Source: Nitrospira sp. (GTDB taxonomy: Bacteria; Nitrospirota; Nitrospiria; Nitrospirales; Nitrospiraceae). From it: a stretch of 6,571 nt of DNA. The DNA is taken from contig SWDL01000151.1 of assembly GCA_005116795.1 (NCBI GenBank), positions 1-6,571 on the forward strand. The letters run 5' to 3'. The number at the start of each line of letters is the position of its first letter. Position 1 is the stretch's first letter. A model generated the notes under the pieces. The model saw only the letters and a program-made list of their open reading frames with translations, was not told where the DNA came from and did not search any database. Positions 1 to 5,561 of this stretch are shown piece after piece. Both the position numbers and the translations under genes were made by a program.

Positions 1-2
1 CC

Positions 3-18
3 TTTTTGAGCATCCTGC
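3..18. repeat. Short repeat motif, copy A
   Basis: The 16 bases TTTTTGAGCATCCTGC share 13 of 16 positions, in the same orientation, with the motif at 80-95. From memory, unverified, motifs of the form TTTTTnnGCAnCCTGC mark the ends of dispersed intergenic repeats in Nitrospira-type genomes. If so, this copy could be the end of an element extending beyond the left edge. No open reading frame or transposase accompanies it here. Confidence 0.35.
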
Positions 19-79
19 GTGGCTGTGCTGTGTCGTCTCACACCTCGATATCTGCAACGACCACAGGGGGCAAAATGAG

Positions 80-95
80 TTTTTCCGCAGCCTGC
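80..95. repeat. Short repeat motif, copy B, abutting the monooxygenase stop
   Basis: TTTTTCCGCAGCCTGC is the partner of the motif at 3-18, and the two starts are 77 bp apart. Its last base is the first base of the reverse-complemented TAG stop (95-97) of the monooxygenase gene, so the repeat sits directly at the gene's 3' end. Read on the minus strand it is G-rich followed by AAAAA, not a T-run, so it is not an intrinsic terminator. I see no convincing terminator in 1-94. Confidence 0.35.
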
Positions 96-1189
96 TACGT
101 CCGCGCGGCCGCTCTGGCCTGCCCGCGCACCTGCCGGTCTTGGACCAGGCGGGTCGCCAGGTCGAAAACGATCTTCTGGTGGAAGAGCTCTTCCTTGTCC
201 GGCGGGATATCCGTGATGAAGGTCCGGAACCCGACCGCGATGTAGCGGGCGACGATCTCGGCGACCTCCCGGTAGTTGCCGACCAGGTAGGGGCAGAAGG
301 TCTTGTAGTTTTGGAAGGGGACGAGCCAGTAGGGATAGCCCTCGGTCATCTCCTCCTTCAGTCCGGAGAGTTCCTTGTGCCAGACCGAATCGGAAATCTT
401 GTCGGCCATCTGATGGGTGATCTGTCCTCGTCGATCCACTGGAAACCGGGCATGGGCAATCGTCCAGGCGTCCTGCTTGTTCTCCCGCGCCGTAATGCCG
501 AGGCGAATGCCGAACTGCAGATCCTTCTCTAGGGGATTCTCCTCATAGAAGCTCGCGGGCTTGGGATAGCGCACGGCCACCGCCCCCAGCTTGCGCGCCG
601 CCTGCATCCCTGCGTCGGAGGCGCCCGACATCAGGACCAGCGGGAGCAGATGCTTCGGCAGCAGCGGCTTCATTTTGAGACCATGGATTTCGTAGTAGCG
701 CCCCGCATACGAGACCGGCGCGGTGCTCTCCAACAGATTCATGATGACCGCGGTGTATTCGGTCATGCGGTCGTAACGCTCGTCATGGGGCGTGAGGTCG
801 TTCAACTCTTTCAGGTCGTTCGGGAAGGCGCCGGCGAGCATGTTGAGCGCGATCTGCCGCCCATAGAGATGGCCGAACGTAGAGATCTGTTTGGCGACCC
901 AATAGGGGTGCATGTACACGGGTTGAACGGCCAGCAGCGGAATCAGGCGAACCGTGTGATCCATCACCACCTGGGCGAGGGACCAATTGTTGATCAGCGA
1001 GTTGTCGATATAGATCAGGATCCCCTTGAATCCGCATTCCTCGCTCCACCGAGCCACGTCCACGACCCGCCGGACATAGGCCGCGCCGCCCTCCTTATAG
1101 AATCCCGGCCGATCCACCACCTCATCGGATGTATTGCCCGGACAAGTCGTATAGAGTTCCAGCGTGACCCCGGCCCCCGTCGTCGGCAT
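95..1189 (-). CDS. LLM-class flavin-dependent monooxygenase (SsuD/alkanesulfonate monooxygenase-like)
   Basis: Encodes a 364-residue soluble protein of the bacterial luciferase-like family, which uses reduced FMN and O2 to oxygenate an organic substrate. It reads as one (beta/alpha)8 domain. SsuD-like landmarks are NMLAGAFPNDL (116-126), the HDERYDRMTEY stretch (135-145) and MSGASDAGMQAARKLGA (187-203), the last resembling the SGSSDAG phosphate/flavin-binding loop of SsuD. No signal peptide or membrane segment is visible. The start at 1189 is preferred because AAAGGAG lies 5 nt upstream; an in-frame GTG at 1252 would add 21 basic residues but has no ribosome site. No flavin reductase partner is encoded nearby, so reduced FMN must come from elsewhere. 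A sigma-54-like promoter and paired dyads precede it, suggesting control by the adjacent activator. The substrate is unknown: sulfonates are the family's classic one, but related enzymes also act on other small organics and in secondary metabolism. The C-terminal tail is Arg/Ala-rich. Confidence 0.9.
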   Translation of the reverse strand: MPTTGAGVTLELYTTCPGNTSDEVVDRPGFYKEGGAAYVRRVVDVARWSEECGFKGILIYIDNSLINNWSLAQVVMDHTVRLIPLLAVQPVYMHPYWVAKQISTFGHLYGRQIALNMLAGAFPNDLKELNDLTPHDERYDRMTEYTAVIMNLLESTAPVSYAGRYYEIHGLKMKPLLPKHLLPLVLMSGASDAGMQAARKLGAVAVRYPKPASFYEENPLEKDLQFGIRLGITARENKQDAWTIAHARFPVDRRGQITHQMADKISDSVWHKELSGLKEEMTEGYPYWLVPFQNYKTFCPYLVGNYREVAEIVARYIAVGFRTFITDIPPDKEELFHQKIVFDLATRLVQDRQVRGQARAAART

Positions 1190-1194
1190 GCCTG

Positions 1195-1201
1195 CTCCTT
1201 T
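1195..1201 (-). promoter_or_regulatory. Ribosome binding site deciding the monooxygenase start
   Basis: On the minus strand AAAGGAG is followed by CAGGC and then the ATG at 1189, a 5-nt spacing. This is the only good Shine-Dalgarno sequence near the candidate starts. It selects ATG 1189 over the upstream in-frame GTG at 1252. Confidence 0.75.
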
Positions 1202-1282
1202 CGCCCGCCTTGCGCTCCGTACTCTGTGACCCAAAATGGTCAGACGCTTCACCCGGGTGAGAGTCCTTCGGCTGTGTACTCC

Positions 1283-1297
1283 GCAACATCCGTACCG
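1283..1297 (-). promoter_or_regulatory. Putative sigma-54 (-24/-12) promoter of the monooxygenase
   Basis: The minus strand reads CGGTACG-GATG-TTGC, matching the consensus TGGCACG-N4-TTGC with the invariant GG (1296-1295) and GC (1284-1283) exactly 10 nt apart. Mismatches are T to C and C to T in the -24 block, and G instead of A/T just after TTGC. The predicted start of transcription is near 1271, giving a leader of about 80 nt. Two dyads lie about 130 and 200 bp upstream of that start, a normal distance for enhancer sites bound by sigma-54 activators. The call rests on pattern and context only. Confidence 0.6.
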
Positions 1298-1395
1298 GCG
1301 ATGAGGGATGCAGAGATGTGAGAGATTTTCCCAATGAGACCGCTGACTTCACTGAGGATGACCGTCACGCCCATGTGAGAGAGCCTGTGGCAATC

Positions 1396-1411
1396 TTCCA
1401 GCCACTTGGAC
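1396..1411. promoter_or_regulatory. Putative upstream activator site 1 (imperfect dyad)
   Basis: TTCCAG-CCAC-TTGGAC (plus strand) matches the perfect dyad at 1462-1477 at 10 of 12 arm positions, with the same 4-bp spacer. Its centre is about 132 bp upstream of the predicted sigma-54 transcription start. The geometry suits a dimer of a Fis-type helix-turn-helix, as at the C-terminus of the activator encoded just upstream. Confidence 0.5.
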
Positions 1412-1461
1412 ATGAAAGAAATGCCGCGAGATAAAGTCATGGAATGTGAAGGAGTTGCGCT

Positions 1462-1477
1462 GTCCAAGACTTTGGAC
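1462..1477. promoter_or_regulatory. Putative upstream activator site 2 (perfect dyad)
   Basis: GTCCAA-GACT-TTGGAC is a perfect inverted repeat with 6-bp arms and a 4-bp spacer, centred about 66 bp from site 1 and about 198 bp upstream of the predicted transcription start. It is not followed by a T-run on either strand, so a protein-binding site is more likely than a terminator hairpin. The likely binder is the sigma-54 activator at 1567-2964, by proximity only. Confidence 0.55.
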
Positions 1478-1566
1478 GGTCATCTTTCAAGAATTGGGGC
1501 AAGAGGGGACAGAGACGGAGAGAACAAGGCTCGCGAGACCGGCGAAGGAGAAGGCTCGATTGGAAC

Positions 1567-2964
1567 TCAGATCGTGGTCAGGCGGTAGGCGCGCAGTTTG
1601 TTGTACAGGTTGGCGCGGCTGATCTGGAGCAGTTTGGCCGCCTTTGCGCGGTTGCCTTCGGTCTGTCGAAGGGCCTCGAGTATGCGGAGCCGCTCGGCCT
1701 GTCCGGCGGCGTCGCGCGCGATACGCTTCAGGTCGGTCGGTGCGGGAGCAGAACCGATCGCCGCAAGGTTGGAACGTGCCAGCTCGGGCCCGGTGGTCGT
1801 GACCACGGCCCGCTCGATGGAATGCTGTAACTCGCGGACGTTGCCCGGCCATGGTGAGTCGGTCAAGGCGCGTCTGACCTCCGGGGACACCGACCGCAGG
1901 GGTTGTCGATGCCTCGCGCAGGACGCGGCCACAAAGTGGTCGATGAGCAGCGGGATGTCCTCCCGCCGGTCCCGCAACGGGGGGAGAGACAGCGGCAAGA
2001 CTGCCAGCCGATAGTAGAGGTCTTGCCGAAAGCCCTTGGTCTTCACGAGCTCGGCCAGATCCTTGTTCGTCGCGGAAACGACCCGGACGTCGATCTTGCG
2101 GCCTCGGCTGCTGCCGACCGGCTTGATCTCTCCCTCCTGCAAGACCCGGAGGAGCTTGGCTTGAAAGGCCGGTGAGGTGTCGCCGATCTCGTCCAGGAAA
2201 ATCGTGCCGCCGTCCGCCTCTTCAAAGAGGCCTTTGCGGGCGGTGACCGCGCCGGTGAACGCGCCTCTGACGTGGCCGAAGAGTTCACTTTCGAGCAACG
2301 ATTCCGGCAACGACCCGCAATCCACCACCACGAAGGGATGCTCGCTTCGATCGCTCAGTTGGTGGATCGTCCGCGCCACGAGTTCCTTGCCGGTCCCGCT
2401 CTCGCCCTGGATGAGCACGGTGGCCTCGCTGTCGGCGACGAGACGGATCATGTCGAAGAGTTGCCGCATCACCGGGCTCCGACCGATGAGGGCGCCAAGA
2501 TGCGCGTCGTAGGACTCCGAAGACGCCTGACTCACTATCGACGGCGCGCCGGTCCATGGCCCTCCCCGCCCTTTGAAGAGCACGAGGACGGAGCCGGTCT
2601 CGCCTTGACTCGTGACAAGCGGAAAGGCCTGGTGCATGCCGCAGGCCGTCCCATCACCACCGGTGGAACAGGAGACAGAGGAGACAACGGGGGACTCAAA
2701 AACCTTGAGGGCGGGACAGACACTGCAGGGATCTTGTCGTTGGACGAACGCTTCGTAGCACTTCGCCGGTCGCGCGTGGTCGGGGCTTGGGGCGTTCTCC
2801 GTCCACGCCGCTTCGTTGGCGTAGATGACGTTCCGATCTCGATCGAGCACGGCGATTCGGTCCGCCAGCCCCTGCGCCAGTTGCTTGATCGCCTCCATGC
2901 GCGCCGCAAGGATCGGATCACCGAAGGGAAGGGGAAGGTCGGATGTGGATGGAGATCCGGCCAT
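1567..2964 (-). CDS. Sigma-54-dependent transcriptional activator with N-terminal cysteine-rich PAS-like domain
   Basis: This 465-residue enhancer-binding protein uses ATP hydrolysis to open sigma-54 promoters. Residues about 25-132 look like a PAS-type sensor with cysteines at 69, 80, 83, 99 and 108, including the motif PCSVCP (79-84). The AAA+ domain spans about 157-390, with Walker A GESGTGKE (187-194), an intact sigma-54-contacting GAFTGA loop (234-239), Walker B TIFLDEI (254-260) and WPGNVREL (372-379). A Fis-type helix-turn-helix occupies about 425-462. There is no receiver domain, so activity should respond to a ligand, redox state or partner rather than to its own phosphorylation. ATG 2964 is the first start after an in-frame stop; its ribosome site is weak and a small dyad (2968-2983) lies just upstream. 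It follows the receiver gene by 40 bp, probably in one operon. The dyads and sigma-54-like element downstream suggest that it controls the monooxygenase gene. The family is certain; signal and targets are inferred. Confidence 0.95.
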   Translation of the reverse strand: MAGSPSTSDLPLPFGDPILAARMEAIKQLAQGLADRIAVLDRDRNVIYANEAAWTENAPSPDHARPAKCYEAFVQRQDPCSVCPALKVFESPVVSSVSCSTGGDGTACGMHQAFPLVTSQGETGSVLVLFKGRGGPWTGAPSIVSQASSESYDAHLGALIGRSPVMRQLFDMIRLVADSEATVLIQGESGTGKELVARTIHQLSDRSEHPFVVVDCGSLPESLLESELFGHVRGAFTGAVTARKGLFEEADGGTIFLDEIGDTSPAFQAKLLRVLQEGEIKPVGSSRGRKIDVRVVSATNKDLAELVKTKGFRQDLYYRLAVLPLSLPPLRDRREDIPLLIDHFVAASCARHRQPLRSVSPEVRRALTDSPWPGNVRELQHSIERAVVTTTGPELARSNLAAIGSAPAPTDLKRIARDAAGQAERLRILEALRQTEGNRAKAAKLLQISRANLYNKLRAYRLTTI

Positions 2965-3004
2965 CTCTGATTCTCAGAAATCAATGAACCGATGCGTCAA
3001 TGAC

Positions 3005-3406
3005 TCAATCTCGGACTTCTTTCGGAGCCCCATTGTGGTTGTGAATCAACTGCTTAATCGTCTGCTTCAGTTCGGCCATCCGAACGGGCTTCTCCACGAA
3101 AGCAGAGACCCCATATTCATAGGCCTGGGCTTTCGTCTCGGGATCGCCGAAGGCCGTCATCAGCACGATGGGAGTATGGGGGGCCAGGGTCTTGAGCCGG
3201 GCCACATAGTCGAGCCCCCCGGCCGGCATGCGAAGATCCGACAGGATCAGCGTGGGCCGGCACTGTTCCAGTTGCTCAAGAGCTGCGTGGCCGTCTTCGG
3301 CTTCGATGATCCGGAGACCCAAGTCCCACAACTCATCGCAGAGCAGGCTCCGCATATCCCGATCATCCTCCACGACCAGGAGCACCGCTTGTTGTTTAGC
3401 CTCCAC
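3005..3406 (-). CDS. Single-domain response regulator (CheY-like receiver)
   Basis: Encodes about 133 residues, essentially one receiver domain with no output domain. Visible features are the acidic pocket E13-D14-D15, phospho-acceptor D57 (LILSDLRMP), T84 in VLMTAFG and K106 in the FVEKP motif, so the phosphorylation site looks intact. The start chosen is GTG 3406, preceded by AGGGAG at 7-nt spacing. A GTG at 3466 would add 20 residues but has no ribosome site and lies inside a predicted sigma-54 promoter element. The closest kinase is the gene upstream (3651-5537), which lacks its own receiver. The next gene, 40 bp downstream, is a sigma-54 activator lacking a receiver. The protein may therefore relay or sink phosphate, or act on that activator by protein contact; neither can be shown from sequence. 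Confidence 0.92.
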   Translation of the reverse strand: MEAKQQAVLLVVEDDRDMRSLLCDELWDLGLRIIEAEDGHAALEQLEQCRPTLILSDLRMPAGGLDYVARLKTLAPHTPIVLMTAFGDPETKAQAYEYGVSAFVEKPVRMAELKQTIKQLIHNHNGAPKEVRD

Positions 3407-3413
3407 GAGCTGT

Positions 3414-3419
3414 CTCCCT
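3414..3419 (-). promoter_or_regulatory. Ribosome binding site deciding the receiver start
   Basis: The minus strand shows AGGGAG, 7 nt before GTG 3406. It supports this start over GTG 3466, which has no purine-rich stretch at a suitable distance. Confidence 0.65.
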
Positions 3420-3455
3420 ATTGGATTGAGGGCCTCCGAATAACTGGAAGTTAGT

Positions 3456-3470
3456 GCAATAATCACACCG
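3456..3470 (-). promoter_or_regulatory. Putative sigma-54 (-24/-12) promoter of the receiver/activator operon
   Basis: The minus strand reads CGGTGTG-ATTA-TTGCA. The -12 block TTGCA is perfect, and GG (3469-3468) and GC (3457-3456) are 10 nt apart, but the -24 block matches the consensus only at GG and the final G. The predicted transcription start is near 3444, leaving a leader of about 38 nt before GTG 3406. It is weaker than the element at 1283-1297, and the surrounding gap is the expected place for an operon promoter. Confidence 0.42.
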
Positions 3471-3628
3471 CGATCATCGCAAACCGGCCATCACCAACGA
3501 AATTCCCAAGGATGTGATATTCCAAGAAAAAGTGAGGCTCCACCCCGGCAGCCATGGCGGCAGGCAGGAGAGGAACGCGACAGTGATCGAGAGACCTGTT
3601 GCGGAATGCCACAGATGGAAAGGGGCCC

Positions 3629-3654
3629 GAACTGATCACTGAACACCAGTTCAG
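3629..3654. promoter_or_regulatory. Nested inverted repeats overlapping the kinase stop codon
   Basis: CTGAAC-ACCA-GTTCAG (3639-3654) is a perfect 6-4-6 dyad that includes the kinase stop codon (3651-3653). GAACTG at 3629-3634 can alternatively pair with CAGTTC at 3647-3652. The dyad centre is about 200 bp upstream of the predicted start at 3444, so it could be an activator site. No T-run follows on the minus strand, so it does not look like an intrinsic terminator, although an RNA hairpin at the kinase 3' end is possible. Confidence 0.35.
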
Positions 3655-5537
3655 GCTTTTGCAGTCGGCACCGTGATGGTAAAGGTCGTGCCTTTCCCCA
3701 CTTCACTCTCGACCGAGATCGTGCCCTGATGTTCTTCGATGATCCCATGGACCACGCTGAGTCCAAGGCCCGTCCCCTTCCCCGCCTCCTTCGTCGTAAA
3801 GAAGGGGGTAAAGATTTTCGACTGCTGGTGGTTCGGAATCCCATGCCCGGTATCCGACACCGTCAGGATGATCCGATCCCCGTCGGATCTGAGGCCGAGT
3901 CGGAGCGTGCCCCCCTTGGCCATCGCATGGTCGGCGTTGAGCAACAGATTGAGCAGGACCTGGCTCATCTGGTCCGGATCGACCAGGGCCGGCGGCGGAT
4001 CGGCCTCATAGTGCTTGATCACGTGCACGCGATGTTTCTGGAAGCGCTCCACCAACACTTCCACACAGTCGTCAATGGTGCGCCGGAGATCGGCGGGTCG
4101 TTGCTCACTGGGCCGACGCCGGGCCAGGGTCAGCAGTTGGTTCATAATCTTGGTGATCCGCTCGACCTGGGTCACGATGATCTGAAGGCCCTTCTTGGCT
4201 TGCTCGTCGGTCGTCCGCTGCATCAAGTGTTCCGCGCGCCCCAAGATGACGTTCATCGGCGTGCCGATTTCGTGGGCCATGCCGGACGCCAGCGTGCCCA
4301 ACTCGGCCAGTCGCTCCGTCCGACGCAATTGCTCCTGTAGCCGCTTCTTTTCCGTCATATCCCGGACGATTCTCGAAGCGCCGATCACGCGCCCCTGTTC
4401 GTTCCTAATCGGAGAAATCGTCAGCGACACCTGAAGCGATTGGCCGTCTTTTCTGACACGCACCGTTTCGTATTGTTCGATGCTGTCGCCACGAGCCACC
4501 ATCGCAAGGAAGTTTCGTTCCTTCTCCGCATCCTCTTTCGGGAGGAAGTCGCCCAAGGGGCGTCCGATCACTTCCTGCGCTGAAAAACCAGACACTTCCT
4601 CGGCCGCCCTGTTCCAACTCAGCACGAGTCCATCCAACGATTCCCCGATAATGGCATCCTCAGAAGACGCCACGAGCGACGCCAAGTGGGCCTGCGCTTC
4701 TTCCAGCCGTTTGCGCTCGCTGATATCGCGCAGGATGACCGTCAAATATTTGTCCCCCCCGACACCGACCTGGGAGATCGCCGCTTCGACCGCGAACTCC
4801 TCGCCGCCGGCGCGGAGCCCCCTCACCTGGCCCATCGCCCCCATCGTTCTGGTCGTCACACCTGAGCGGCCGAATTCCGCCACATGGCGCCGGTGCGCCT
4901 CTCGAAAACGAGCCGGAATGAACCGATCCATCGGCCGGCCGATCGCCGCCTGCGCCGCACACCCGAACATCTGCTCCGCCGCATGATTGAACAGCACGAC
5001 GCGCTGGGAGTCATCCACGGTGATGATGGCATCCATGGCCGACTGGATCACCGTGTCCAGGTTGAGCTTCGTGCTCAGCAGACGGTCTTCGGCCTCGCGG
5101 CGGCCGGTCACCGCACCCAACAGGGCCGTGTCCGAGAGGGCGCGGGCTTCCACCGCCGCCTCTCGGGCTGTCTCGGCCTGCCGACGGTCGGAGAGAGATG
5201 CGGCGAGACTCGCGCGAATGTCCTTGCGGCTGGTCACCGTCCACACCAGTCCCCAGATGAGGACAAGCCCAAGACCGCGGTTGAAGAACGCGATCGGTGA
5301 CTCAAGCCCCGCTGGAGACAGGAACGGCCTCGCCAACACCAACAGCGACATGATGGCGGTCACATAGAGGGGCGCGCTGGGATGAGGGAGACACACGGTC
5401 AGGAGCAGGGGAACGGCATAGAGCATCCAGACCGCGATGCCCAACGGGGAAAACATATCGAGGGCCAAGACGCCGACCGTAAGGACCGGGATCGCCCAAG
5501 GCGCGACACGTATCGCAAGACTGTCGACACCCTTCAT
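3651..5537 (-). CDS. Membrane-anchored PAS-PAS sensor histidine kinase
   Basis: This 628-residue kinase autophosphorylates on histidine and passes phosphate to a response regulator. Four hydrophobic segments (about 12-29, 32-50, 57-73, 83-102) with very short loops anchor it in the inner membrane without a sizeable periplasmic sensor. A charged, probably coiled-coil linker (about 104-156) follows, then PAS 1 (about 157-278) and PAS 2 (about 282-402). The dimerisation/phosphotransfer domain has H422 in MAHEIGTPMN, with E423 and T426 forming the ExxT pattern linked to kinase and phosphatase activity. The ATPase domain has N530/N534, DTGHGIP (562-568), FTPFFTTK (576-583) and GKGTGLGLS (586-594), so all catalytic boxes are intact. 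ATG 5537 lies 24 bp after the upstream activator gene and lacks a clear ribosome site, suggesting translational coupling. Its likely partner is that NtrC-type protein; the stand-alone receiver downstream is a second candidate. No cofactor-binding residues are recognisable in the PAS domains, so the signal is unknown. Confidence 0.95.
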   Translation of the reverse strand: MKGVDSLAIRVAPWAIPVLTVGVLALDMFSPLGIAVWMLYAVPLLLTVCLPHPSAPLYVTAIMSLLVLARPFLSPAGLESPIAFFNRGLGLVLIWGLVWTVTSRKDIRASLAASLSDRRQAETAREAAVEARALSDTALLGAVTGRREAEDRLLSTKLNLDTVIQSAMDAIITVDDSQRVVLFNHAAEQMFGCAAQAAIGRPMDRFIPARFREAHRRHVAEFGRSGVTTRTMGAMGQVRGLRAGGEEFAVEAAISQVGVGGDKYLTVILRDISERKRLEEAQAHLASLVASSEDAIIGESLDGLVLSWNRAAEEVSGFSAQEVIGRPLGDFLPKEDAEKERNFLAMVARGDSIEQYETVRVRKDGQSLQVSLTISPIRNEQGRVIGASRIVRDMTEKKRLQEQLRRTERLAELGTLASGMAHEIGTPMNVILGRAEHLMQRTTDEQAKKGLQIIVTQVERITKIMNQLLTLARRRPSEQRPADLRRTIDDCVEVLVERFQKHRVHVIKHYEADPPPALVDPDQMSQVLLNLLLNADHAMAKGGTLRLGLRSDGDRIILTVSDTGHGIPNHQQSKIFTPFFTTKEAGKGTGLGLSVVHGIIEEHQGTISVESEVGKGTTFTITVPTAKA

Positions 5538-5561
5538 GTGCAGACGGTCAGCATGAGGTGG

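Larger units (their letters stand above)
1190..1566. other. Intergenic regulatory region between the PAS-type activator and the monooxygenase
   Basis: This is 377 bp without a convincing gene. On the minus strand it holds, in order, a weak dyad-like stretch (1485-1500), dyad 1462-1477, dyad 1396-1411, a -24/-12 element (1283-1297), a predicted leader of roughly 80 nt and the ribosome site at 1195-1201. I see no clear intrinsic terminator after the activator stop at 1567, so some read-through into the monooxygenase is possible. Confidence 0.6.

Noticed and set aside
650..1321. 223-codon plus-strand reading frame antisense to the monooxygenase
   Set aside because: A shadow of the clear flavin monooxygenase gene; the translation shows no recognisable domain.
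1249..1467. 72-codon minus-strand reading frame in the gap before the monooxygenase
   Set aside because: It opens with TTG inside the perfect dyad, has no ribosome site, matches no family I know and contains the -24/-12 element. It is better explained as regulatory DNA.
1485..1500. Possible third activator site, TTTCAA-GAAT-TGGGGC
   Set aside because: Only 8 of 12 arm positions match the perfect dyad and the element is not itself a good inverted repeat, so it is too weak to call.
2272..2970. 232-codon plus-strand reading frame antisense to the PAS-type activator
   Set aside because: Typical GC-rich antisense shadow; the opposite frame carries every expected AAA+ motif.
2968..2983. Small dyad TGATT-N6-AATCA just upstream of the PAS-type activator start
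   Set aside because: The arms are short and A/T-rich with no promoter nearby. It might affect the ribosome site but cannot be supported as an operator.
3502..3526. Direct repeat ATTCCCAAG / ATTCCAAG upstream of the receiver gene
   Set aside because: It resembles the TCCAA half-site of the dyads upstream of the monooxygenase, but there is no opposing half-site and the chance of such short matches is high.
3639..3654. Intrinsic terminator at the end of the kinase gene
   Set aside because: The stem is only 6 bp and the minus strand continues with TGATCAGTTCGGG, with no T-run.
3729..4340. 203-codon plus-strand reading frame antisense to the kinase
   Set aside because: Overlaps the conserved ATPase and phosphotransfer domains of the kinase and has no domain of its own.
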